Shown one piece after another: positions 1 through 6,932 of a stretch of 50,171 bases of DNA. The stretch is from positions 1 through 50,171 of the forward strand of contig JACZXQ010000025.1 of NCBI GenBank assembly GCA_022571515.1. The letters are read 5' to 3'. Within the stretch, counting starts at the first letter, position 1; each line of letters starts with the position of its first letter. The stretch is from Gemmatimonadota bacterium (GTDB taxonomy: Bacteria > Gemmatimonadota > Gemmatimonadetes > Longimicrobiales > Gaopeijiaceae). The position numbers were made by a program, and so were the translations under genes. The notes beneath the pieces are model-generated. The model did no database searches and was not told the origin of the DNA. It worked only from the letters and a program-made list of their open reading frames with translations.

Positions 1-2
1 GG

Positions 3-185
3 TGGGGCTTACGTGAGATCTTCGAGGGCCGAAACTTCAGGCGCGGCTTCAGGCGTATGCGAGTGGGTGTGCGGAGGGCGAAGCGTCTGCGCACGCTGAT
101 CCACTTCGCGGCGCGCGCGGTGGCGAGTTCGAGGGTAAGGCTGAGAATGGCCCGGGAGCGTAACCGGGGGCAGGAAGGGCCCTAG
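3..185 (+). CDS. C-terminal end of an arginine-rich protein cut by the window edge (possible transposase tail)
   Basis: One plus-strand frame is open from the first bases of the window to a TAG at 183-185. The roughly 60 residues are very rich in Arg (for example RRMRVGVRRAKRLRTLIHF), with a short aromatic/aliphatic stretch. Basic tails of this kind end some DDE transposases, so a truncated insertion-sequence transposase is possible, but I cannot identify a family from this fragment. Its stop overlaps the stop of the convergent small membrane gene (shared CTAG). It could equally be non-coding, because arginine-rich reading frames arise easily in GC-rich DNA. Confidence 0.25.
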   Translation, partial: WGLREIFEGRNFRRGFRRMRVGVRRAKRLRTLIHFAARAVASSRVRLRMARERNRGQEGP

Positions 186-430
186 AGCTCCGTCCCAGTC
201 TCGCTGTCGAGCCAGCGGCGGTCCGCTGCAGAGAGGGATCCGCCGCGTCTGCGCTCCATCACCTTGAGCACGATCCAGCCCACGAGAAGGATCGGGGCCA
301 CCTTGAAGAGCAGGAAGGCCGCGAGCCCGAGGCCCAGTGATAGCACAGTGCCGAGCACAGCTAGAGCGACTCCGGCGACCACGAGCGTGACCAACCCGAC
401 GGCAAAGAATGTGAGCAACGTACCGATCAT
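182..430 (-). CDS. small membrane protein, last gene of the sigma/anti-sigma envelope operon
   Basis: This is an 82-residue hypothetical membrane protein. I chose the ATG at 430 because AGGAGA lies 6-8 bases upstream of it; a longer frame to 481 would run into the preceding gene. Residues 2-25 and about 28-52 are two nearly continuous hydrophobic helices (MIGTLLTFFAVGLVTLVVAG, then a Leu/Ala-rich segment ending near ILLVGWIVLKV). A basic ERRRGG stretch and a short polar C-terminus follow. The gene sits 10 bases downstream of the toast-rack-like gene, so it is probably cotranscribed. Small two-helix proteins of this kind are often found next to phage-shock and toast-rack proteins, but I recognise no named family. 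Confidence 0.6.
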   Translation of the reverse strand: MIGTLLTFFAVGLVTLVVAGVALAVLGTVLSLGLGLAAFLLFKVAPILLVGWIVLKVMERRRGGSLSAADRRWLDSETGTEL

Positions 431-440
431 TTCGTTTCTC

Positions 441-1283
441 CTAGCGAACCCAGACGACTTTGATGCTCCCGAACGCGGCATCGATGTCGATCGTAAGGCG
501 CCGGTCGGCGTCCTCGTAGTCGAGGGAATAATACGCGTTCCCCCGCTTGACCAGTCCCTCCGAATCGAACGAAGTGAGGAACGTGTCCTTTACGATTTTG
601 ACCCCTAGGCCCTCGGGCAACCGGAGTTCCAGAGAGCCGAGACCCATGTCCACAGACAATCTCGCGTCACGCTGCCAGCTGCCCGTGAGGTCCAGACTGA
701 TATCACCGACGCCGGCGTCTACCCGGATGAACCTTGCGTTCAAATTGCCGAGGCGACGGGCCGTGAACTCCGCCGCACCCACCTCGAACTGTGCGATATC
801 CATCTCCATCGGGTTCGGCTCCGATACGTCGATGTGCGTCTGAGACGCTCCGGTCGACAGGCTCAAGCCGGTGAGCCGAAGTCCGCCCAGGTCGAAATCG
901 GCCTTGACCGCACCGAAGTCCATTTGGAGGTCCATGGCCACGTGGGTGGACAACTCCAAGTCGAGTTCGCCGTCGAACTCCCTGCGGCCCAACCGGATGC
1001 GGCGCCCGATGTTGTGGGTGCCGAGATGGATCTCTCCGGGGGTGTACTCGGCCACCGGCTCGAAGATCTCCTCGTCGTAATGGAGCCTCATGCGATAGAG
1101 CGCTCCGCCGTCCATCGGGCTTACCGTGAAGCGACCGGCGCCGTACTGCACGTGAACCTCAACGCTTCGCTCGTTGCCTAGCTGCCTCGACATGGTGACC
1201 GTCCGCCAGCTCTGTCCGGACAGCCCCCCTGCGGACAGCACCAGAGCAGCTGCGGTTACCGGAATTATACGAGTACTACCCAT
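441..1283 (-). CDS. exported toast-rack-like (DUF4097/LiaF C-terminal type) beta protein
   Basis: A 280-residue exported protein. Residues 1-23 form a signal peptide (basic start, AALVLSAGGLSGQ end). The rest is a regular succession of short beta strands: paired statements such as AQFEVGAAEF, RFIRVDAGVGDISLDL and RLSVDMGLGSLELRLPEG, each ending in a GS/GD turn. This is the signature of the single-stranded beta-helical toast-rack fold of DUF4097 and the LiaF C-terminus. The protein ends in FGSIKVVWVR, which fits the last rung. The family is known from envelope-stress (Psp/Lia) loci as a sensor or scaffold. The start overlaps the end of the upstream gene by 8 bases, implying translational coupling. 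Role here: inferred periplasmic or surface sensor in the sigma-factor operon. Confidence 0.7.
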   Translation of the reverse strand: MGSTRIIPVTAAALVLSAGGLSGQSWRTVTMSRQLGNERSVEVHVQYGAGRFTVSPMDGGALYRMRLHYDEEIFEPVAEYTPGEIHLGTHNIGRRIRLGRREFDGELDLELSTHVAMDLQMDFGAVKADFDLGGLRLTGLSLSTGASQTHIDVSEPNPMEMDIAQFEVGAAEFTARRLGNLNARFIRVDAGVGDISLDLTGSWQRDARLSVDMGLGSLELRLPEGLGVKIVKDTFLTSFDSEGLVKRGNAYYSLDYEDADRRLTIDIDAAFGSIKVVWVR

Positions 1284-2985
1284 CTTTCACCCCTTCCTCT
1301 TCCGCCACGGGCTCCGCCTTGGGCCCACTGTCGTCCACCTCTGCATCCTTATCGGCTGCCACTACCGGTGTCTCGGAGTCCGGCGCTTCGGCCTGGGCCT
1401 CGGGTTCGTCACGGACCTCTTCGGCCTCGATCACTTCTTCGACCTCGACCTCGACCTCGACGTCGACCGTGGGTGTCCAGATGTCGTCGTCGAACGGATC
1501 GCGTCCGTCGTAGAACTCAGGCTGCCGGCCACCCCTGGTCATGAGTACGGCTCCGAGCCCGATCAACAGGGCCGTCATCGTCACGACGGCCCCTGCCCCC
1601 GCCACGAGGGTTTGCAGCACCCCAAGAATCGGACCGAACATGCCCAGCAAGTTCCCCAGCATGGAAAGAACCGCGAGCGCCACGATGCCCGCCACCACCG
1701 CGTAGAGCGTGTTGGTGGCCCGCACACGGTCGATGCGACTGAAGTTCTGGTCAGCCAACCACTCGCCGACATTCCGCGCGACCGCGATGTAGCCGACCCC
1801 GACGGCGACCGCGGCTACTACCGGGAAGAGCAGCAGCCAGAACGGTAGCGCCAGGATTCCCACGATCGAGACCACCAGGGCGATCGTCCCGAGGATCCAG
1901 GCGGGCAGGAAGAGGAAGGCGCCCGCCATCCCGACCATGCCCGCACGAATCGGTGTACGCCGCGCCGCGTCCGCGATCACGTTGAGCCGATCCTTCCAGA
2001 AGAAGACGATCAGCAGGCTGCCGGCGGCGAGCAGGAACAGCTTGACGAGGTCCTCGAAGACCTCGGCCACGCCGTGCGTGACGTCGCCAAAGAATGCCGA
2101 AACCCCGGTGCGATCACCCCTGGTTCGGCCCGCGGTGCTTCTGCTTCTGTCGCGGAACTCCGTCTGGATCTCGTCGCGAATCCTTCGCTCGAGTTGGTCC
2201 CGGTCGAACTCCACGGAGACCACCCGGCCCTCGATGGTCCCGCCGTCCCTGTAGAGGCGGGCATCGACCAGGTGCAGTTCGCCGGTAATGAGCCCACCTT
2301 CCTCGAGGCGTACCGACCCTTGGGTCACGACGACGTCACCGTCGATCACGCCTTCAACGGTCAGGTTACCGTCCACGAGCAGGAGTGGCCCGATGACATG
2401 GTCGCCGGCGTCTACGAAGACGTCCTGCTCCAGGTAGATCTGAATCCCCTCTTCCTGCAGGCCTTCGAGGGCCTCCGCCAGCGCGGGGAGAATGCTCGTC
2501 CGCGAGAGGAGTCCCAGGAGCTTCAGCTCGAAGGAGGGGGAGACCTCATCCACCTCACCAAGGCTCGCCTCCACCGTAGGCGGCCGCAGGGCTCCTTCCA
2601 ACGCCTCATCCAGCAGCAGCGCGATGTCTGCGGCATTCCCGACCAGTGAACTCGGCGGCTCCCAGGCCTCGAGCGCACGTGCGAGCGAGCCGTTCTCGAG
2701 TGTGACGACCTCGCCTAGGAGCTGCCTCCATGCGATGTCGAGTTCGTCCCGGCGATCATACGTGCCCACCACGGCATCGCCGACGAAGACTTCACCGTCG
2801 CGGAACTCGATGTCGAGCCGGCCCTGATCGGCGAACTCGAGATGGATTGAAGCCTCCCGCTCCGAGATTGCCAGTTGGTTGGAGACCACCTGGCGAAGCT
2901 GGCCGGATGCAGTGGCCGGCAGCAGCGCCGCGAGCGCGACGGTCAGGAGCGCGGGCGTCAGTCCGCTAAATGGATGCTTGTGCAT
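1276..2985 (-). CDS. exported protein with a bactofilin-like beta-helical stretch, a multi-helix membrane block and an acidic tail
   Basis: The ATG at 2985 gives 569 residues starting with a clear signal peptide (residues 1-29, ending ATASGQ). The frame extends further upstream but would overlap the anti-sigma gene deeply; this start overlaps it by 20 bases. Residues about 183-256 hold short repeats typical of polymer-forming bactofilin folds (VDGNLTVEGVIDGDVVV, GSVRLEEGGLITGEL, GGTIEGRVVSV). An Arg/Asp-rich linker follows. Residues about 314-480 are a hydrophobic block of five or six helices. The last 65 residues are strongly acidic with a VEVEVEVE stretch. Bactofilin-like domains are usually cytoplasmic; here the signal peptide places this one outside the membrane. 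The combination resembles annotated polymer-forming cytoskeletal membrane proteins of Gemmatimonadota and Bacteroidota. Role inferred: an envelope-stability factor made under control of the upstream sigma factor. Confidence 0.65.
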   Translation of the reverse strand: MHKHPFSGLTPALLTVALAALLPATASGQLRQVVSNQLAISEREASIHLEFADQGRLDIEFRDGEVFVGDAVVGTYDRRDELDIAWRQLLGEVVTLENGSLARALEAWEPPSSLVGNAADIALLLDEALEGALRPPTVEASLGEVDEVSPSFELKLLGLLSRTSILPALAEALEGLQEEGIQIYLEQDVFVDAGDHVIGPLLLVDGNLTVEGVIDGDVVVTQGSVRLEEGGLITGELHLVDARLYRDGGTIEGRVVSVEFDRDQLERRIRDEIQTEFRDRSRSTAGRTRGDRTGVSAFFGDVTHGVAEVFEDLVKLFLLAAGSLLIVFFWKDRLNVIADAARRTPIRAGMVGMAGAFLFLPAWILGTIALVVSIVGILALPFWLLLFPVVAAVAVGVGYIAVARNVGEWLADQNFSRIDRVRATNTLYAVVAGIVALAVLSMLGNLLGMFGPILGVLQTLVAGAGAVVTMTALLIGLGAVLMTRGGRQPEFYDGRDPFDDDIWTPTVDVEVEVEVEEVIEAEEVRDEPEAQAEAPDSETPVVAADKDAEVDDSGPKAEPVAEEEGVKDG

Positions 2986-3943
2986 ATGGATGTTCCGTGC
3001 GTCGTGAATGAAAGAGGTTCGCGTAGAGAATCCAGGCCGCCGAAGCCGACAGAGCCGCAAACACAACGGCGCCCGCCAAGGCGATCAGAGGACTCCCCGA
3101 CAAGAAATCGACAACAGCGTAGACCTGGAACGCGGCTGCCGACTCGACGACACCGTCCATTAGCGCAGATCCGAGCGCCGTGCCCAATTCTGCCACCTTC
3201 CATGAGAGGAAGGACGCCAGATACGCTGGCGTGAGCGCCGGATTGGAGAACACCTCGAACAGGAGCACCGAGCCGATCGTGAGGGGTGGCATGGCGAGAC
3301 CGGCGACGGCCGCCCAGGCCCGCCGGGTCCGCGGCATCAGTCGCTTCACTCGGGCGAACGCGCTGATCCTGGCCGCCGCGGGCTCCCAAGCCTCAATGAG
3401 CTGGAGCACTCGATGCTGAGCCATGACCCGCTCGTAGAAGCCCTCCGCGGGCTCCATGGACTGAAGCGTTCCAAGGCCCTCGAAGAGCCCCTGCCAAGCG
3501 GCCACATCAGAGCGGCACGCAGTACAGCCTGAGAGATGCGCCTCGATCCGGGCCACCTGCCGAGCGGGTACGAGCCCTTCGATGTAGTCCTGAAGCCGCA
3601 CGGGTGAGAGGTGTTCCATGGCACCTCGACCCCGCACGGCGATCCACGAGCGGACCCTTTGCCGCCATGAAACAGCTTCCTCCTGGGGCGGTAGGTGCTC
3701 CAGTACGCGCGCCGCGAAGTCTGAGGACGGCCCGATCTCCGCCAGGCCGCCGAGCTCCGCATAGAGGAGTTGCCAGGCTTCGAGATCGGCATGACAGCGG
3801 GCGCAGAACACGACATGCTCCTGGGCGTCGGCGAACTCTCCATCAGAGAGTTGCCCGTCCAGGAGCGCTTGGATCTGCTGGGCTGTCAGGTGCCTGTTCA
3901 TTTCAGCAGGAAAACCGGTCGAAAAGTCATCGTTGTCCAACAT
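2966..3943 (-). CDS. membrane anti-sigma factor with two zinc-binding (ZAS/zf-HC2) modules
   Basis: A 325-residue protein with two copies of the zinc-binding anti-sigma motif HxxxCxxC: His43-Cys47-Cys50 (EHVVFCARC) and His136-Cys140-Cys143 (AHLSGCTAC). Each is preceded by a similar helix (HLTAQQIQALLDGQL and HLSPVRLQDYIEGLV), so the N-terminal region looks internally duplicated. Hydrophobic helices lie near residues 212-232, with two more towards the C-terminus (about 270-283 and 287-310), so the protein is probably membrane-anchored with cytoplasmic zinc modules. Such proteins bind and silence an ECF sigma factor. The gene lies 55 bases downstream of the sigma gene and overlaps the next gene by 20 bases. 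The start at 3943 was preferred over Met15 because Met15 has no ribosome-binding site. Confidence 0.85.
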   Translation of the reverse strand: MLDNDDFSTGFPAEMNRHLTAQQIQALLDGQLSDGEFADAQEHVVFCARCHADLEAWQLLYAELGGLAEIGPSSDFAARVLEHLPPQEEAVSWRQRVRSWIAVRGRGAMEHLSPVRLQDYIEGLVPARQVARIEAHLSGCTACRSDVAAWQGLFEGLGTLQSMEPAEGFYERVMAQHRVLQLIEAWEPAAARISAFARVKRLMPRTRRAWAAVAGLAMPPLTIGSVLLFEVFSNPALTPAYLASFLSWKVAELGTALGSALMDGVVESAAAFQVYAVVDFLSGSPLIALAGAVVFAALSASAAWILYANLFHSRRTEHPYAQASI

Positions 3944-3998
3944 GCGACCCTACGGCCCTCCGGTCCGGAAAGTTTCACCACTTTCGTGTAATGCCGAG

Positions 3999-4703
3999 TC
4001 ATTGAGCGAGGTGCGCCAAATGCTCCTTCAACTCGCTCCTGGCGCGGTGTAGATAGGTCTTCACGGTCCCGAGCGGGAGTTCCATGATTTCGGCAATTTC
4101 GTCGTACGGATATCCCTCGACGTGGCGGAGCAGGATGGCGGTCCGGTACTCGGGCCGGAGTTTCCCGATCGCATGCTCGATTTGGCTGCCCAATTCCTTG
4201 TGTTCCACATATTCCTGTGGACTCTCTCCGCCCGACTCCACGACTATGCGCGTTTCTTCCTCTTCGCGGGCGGTGCGGGCATGGGGTGATCCGTGGATCG
4301 ACACGGTGTCGAGCTTGCGCTTTCTCAGGTGATCGATGGTGTGGTTGTTCGCGATCTTGAAGATCCAGCTGCTGAACTTGTAACGCGGATCGTACGACCC
4401 GATCGCCCCGAATGCCCTGATAAAGGCCTCCTGAGCAAGATCCTCGGCCAACGACCGATCACGAACCATGCGGAATACGAGCGAAAAGATCGGGCGCTGG
4501 TACCGTCTGAGAAGCTCCCCGAACGCCGCCTGCCGGCGCTGGCCGGCAAGGGAAGCGAGCTCCTTGTCCGACAGTTCAGCGTAATCCAACGAAACCGAGC
4601 TCCCGTGTGCAGGTGGTGACGAGGGGAGGGTAGCCAGCTCCTCACCGCGGCCGGTACCTTGTGGGGGAAACGACCGTAAAGTTAACCGAGTCACGGGCTT
4701 CAT
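3999..4703 (-). CDS. ECF-type RNA polymerase sigma factor (RpoE-like)
   Basis: The body of the protein is a standard sigma-70 family ECF factor. Region 2 carries RYQRPIFSLVFRMVRDRSLA and DLAQEAFIRAF, followed by the KFSSWIFKIANNHTIDHLRK helix. Region 4 carries the helix-turn-helix EIAEIMELPLGTVKTYLHRAR. The only ATG near the expected length is at 4703, giving 234 residues, but it has no visible ribosome-binding site and sits on top of the divergent menG start. A TTG at 4589 (GGGAG 11-15 bases upstream) would give 196 residues, the usual size for this family, so the true start may be there. The gene is followed by its anti-sigma factor. It probably activates this operon, possibly itself. Confidence 0.88.
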   Translation of the reverse strand: MKPVTRLTLRSFPPQGTGRGEELATLPSSPPAHGSSVSLDYAELSDKELASLAGQRRQAAFGELLRRYQRPIFSLVFRMVRDRSLAEDLAQEAFIRAFGAIGSYDPRYKFSSWIFKIANNHTIDHLRKRKLDTVSIHGSPHARTAREEEETRIVVESGGESPQEYVEHKELGSQIEHAIGKLRPEYRTAILLRHVEGYPYDEIAEIMELPLGTVKTYLHRARSELKEHLAHLAQ

Positions 4704-5433
4704 GGCGACGATACCCGAAGCTAAACCTTCGAGCGGGGGCGGACGGGCCAAACAGGTGCGACGGATTTTCTCGGAAATCGCGCCGCGATACGACCTGCTC
4801 AACCATGTGCTCAGCCTGAACATCGATCGCCGCTGGCGTGGCAGGGCTGTGGGCGAGTTGGGATGGGAAAAGCAGCCCGACGGGACGTATCTGGACGCAT
4901 GTGCCGGTACGTTCGACCTGAGCCTCGAACTGGCGCGCCGGCCCGGTTTCGTCGGCCACGTGATGGCGGCCGACTTTGCGCAGCCAATGCTTGCTCAGGG
5001 CCGCGCCAAGTTGGACGGAACCCCCGTCTCGCCGGTGTGCGGGGATACACTTCAATTGCCGTTTCCGGACGCGAGTTTCGACGGAGCTTCGGTTGGGTTC
5101 GGCGTTCGGAATCTTGCCGATCTCGAACGAGGCCTCGCCGACCTGAGGCGTGTGCTGCGCCCAGGTGCCCATCTGGTTATTCTCGAATTTACCGTGCCCA
5201 CAAACATAGTGATGAAAGCATGTTACATGCTTTACTTCATGCGAATTCTACCTATTATTGGACGGCTCGTATCGGGACATCCCTGGGCGTACACCTATCT
5301 GCCGGAATCCGTGAAGGAGTTTCCTAACCCTGACGGTTTAGCGGCCTTGATGCGGGGCGCGGGATTCCTGGATGTGCGCTGGAAGACGCTGAGCGGGGGC
5401 ATCGCCGCGCTGCACGTCGGTGTGGCGCCGTGA
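4702..5433 (+). CDS. ubiE: demethylmenaquinone / 2-polyprenyl-benzoquinol C-methyltransferase (MenG/UbiE)
   Basis: This 243-residue class I SAM-dependent methyltransferase transfers a methyl group to the quinone ring in menaquinone or ubiquinone synthesis. Family landmarks are the N-terminal FSEIAPRYDLLNHVLSLNID, the SAM-binding motif YLDACAGTFDLSLELA, GDTLQLPFPDASFDG, VGFGVRNLADLERGL, LEFTVP and the C-terminal YTYLPESVKEFPNPDGL. Length is normal for the family. The usual SAM glycine motif (GxGTG) reads CAGTFD, with Ala for the second Gly. The ATG at 4702 overlaps the reverse-strand ATG of the sigma gene within one CATG. In an organism of the type suggested here the product is more likely menaquinone, so menG would be the better symbol. 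That choice cannot be made from the sequence. Confidence 0.9.
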   Translation: MATIPEAKPSSGGGRAKQVRRIFSEIAPRYDLLNHVLSLNIDRRWRGRAVGELGWEKQPDGTYLDACAGTFDLSLELARRPGFVGHVMAADFAQPMLAQGRAKLDGTPVSPVCGDTLQLPFPDASFDGASVGFGVRNLADLERGLADLRRVLRPGAHLVILEFTVPTNIVMKACYMLYFMRILPIIGRLVSGHPWAYTYLPESVKEFPNPDGLAALMRGAGFLDVRWKTLSGGIAALHVGVAP

Positions 5434-5444
5434 AGGGTGCGGCG

Positions 5445-6932
5445 TCAGCCGGCAGGTGGGGTCGACGGGTCGGTCACCTCGATGATGGTGACCGGCCCGA
5501 GCTCTTCGAGCCCCGGATCGAGCTTGTTCGGATCACCTAGAATGAGGATCACCATCCTGGATGGGTCCACGTTGTCGGTGAACGTGCGCAGCACACTCCT
5601 CGGGCTCACGGCCTGGATGCCGCGCAGGTACCGCGCGAGCCAGTCGAGCGGAAGTCCCTGGCTGGCGTAGACCATCTGCCTGGATACCACCTGGCTGGGA
5701 TCTTGGAAATTGAACACGAAGCCGTTCGCGATCCGGTCTATCGCGTCCCTGACCTCGACGTCGCTCGGGGCGTGCTGCCTCATTCCCTCGATGACGTCGA
5801 GGATCGCACGGATCGCCGCCACAGTGCTCTCGGGCTTGGTTTGGGCCATGGCTCCGACGATGCCACGAGACACGATGGGTGTGGTCCACACCGACGATGC
5901 GCTGTACGAGTAGCCTTCCTCGGTCCTGAGCCTCTGGACGAGCCGGCTGCTGAATCCGCTCGCGCCGAAAATAGAGTGGCCGATCCGCGAACTGAAGTAC
6001 TCCGGTGAGTCTTCCAGGCGGATCTCACTCGGATGTCCGAGGATGACGGTGCTCTGTTCGAGCTCCTTGGGAATCAGATAGACGCCGGGCGCTGTGGCGA
6101 ATCGGGCCTCGGGTGGGTCGGGCAGCTCACCGGGGCATGACGGCCATCCTTCGAGCATCTCGTCGAGCAACGGCTTGACGTCGTCCCAGGAGACATCGCC
6201 GGTCACGCCGAGAGTGAGGTTTTCCGGGCAGAAGATCTGGCGATGAACCTCGCGCAGGACGGTGGGAGACATCGCCTCGGGCGTCAGGTCCTCCGGTTCC
6301 ATTTGCCAGCCCACCGGGTGGTCGCCGTACATGAGGTGGTTGAACTGGGAAATCGCGAGCCTTCCGGGTGTGTCCGCCCTTCTGCGCACGTCCTCGAGTT
6401 CCTGGCCGCGCCACACCTCCACTCTCGCGGAGTCGAATCCCGGATTACGAACCATGTCGGTCCAGATCGCCAACCCCTCGGGAAGGTGCCGCGTCAGGGT
6501 GTTGAGACTCGTGAACGCGTTCTGGCCCCCACCGCCAAAGGCGGTCTGAAGCGCGTAGAACTCCAGAACCTGATCCACCGAATCCGGTGAGAGCGACGTC
6601 GTTCCAGCGCTGCGGATCAGCGATGGCAGGGCCGTGGTTGCGCCCAGGCGGCCACGCGGGAAATTGGAAGGCCCGCCATTGAAGCGTGCGAACACAGAGA
6701 CGAGGGGCAGTGCCCGGTTTTCGATGTACAGTACCTTGACGCCCCGGTCCAACTCGTAGAGGTCGGGCTTCATCGGGGTGAACTCGAGTTCCTCGAACTC
6801 CAGGTCACGCACCACCGCGAGGCCAACCGCCTGTGCCAGCACGGCCCGGGGCATGCACGGCACGGCGATCAATGTCCCGGCGACCAGGCGGTACAAGAAC
6901 GATCCGGCCCGGTCCCGGCGCGCCCCCTTCAT
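5445..6932 (-). CDS. M16 (insulinase/pitrilysin) family protein lacking the zinc motif
   Basis: A 495-residue exported protein with the two-domain layout of M16 peptidases. A signal peptide occupies about residues 1-34 (ending AVLAQA). The zinc-binding HxxEH of active family members is absent: the corresponding stretch reads GATTALPSLIRSAGTTSLS. Other family features remain, such as NLTLGVTGDVSWDDV, the C-terminal-half FSSRLVQRLRTEEGYSYSASS and MVILILGDPNKL. In this family inactive subunits commonly pair with an active one, as in mitochondrial processing peptidase. The start overlaps the stop of the active M16 gene by 4 bases (ATGA), supporting a heterodimer in the periplasm. Substrate unknown. 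Confidence 0.85.
   Translation of the reverse strand: MKGARRDRAGSFLYRLVAGTLIAVPCMPRAVLAQAVGLAVVRDLEFEELEFTPMKPDLYELDRGVKVLYIENRALPLVSVFARFNGGPSNFPRGRLGATTALPSLIRSAGTTSLSPDSVDQVLEFYALQTAFGGGGQNAFTSLNTLTRHLPEGLAIWTDMVRNPGFDSARVEVWRGQELEDVRRRADTPGRLAISQFNHLMYGDHPVGWQMEPEDLTPEAMSPTVLREVHRQIFCPENLTLGVTGDVSWDDVKPLLDEMLEGWPSCPGELPDPPEARFATAPGVYLIPKELEQSTVILGHPSEIRLEDSPEYFSSRIGHSIFGASGFSSRLVQRLRTEEGYSYSASSVWTTPIVSRGIVGAMAQTKPESTVAAIRAILDVIEGMRQHAPSDVEVRDAIDRIANGFVFNFQDPSQVVSRQMVYASQGLPLDWLARYLRGIQAVSPRSVLRTFTDNVDPSRMVILILGDPNKLDPGLEELGPVTIIEVTDPSTPPAG

Noticed and set aside
1174-1848. Long plus-strand frame of 224 codons opposite the bactofilin-like gene
   Set aside because: Lies on the antisense strand of a gene with clear domains, with His/Arg-rich composition typical of shadow frames in GC-rich DNA.
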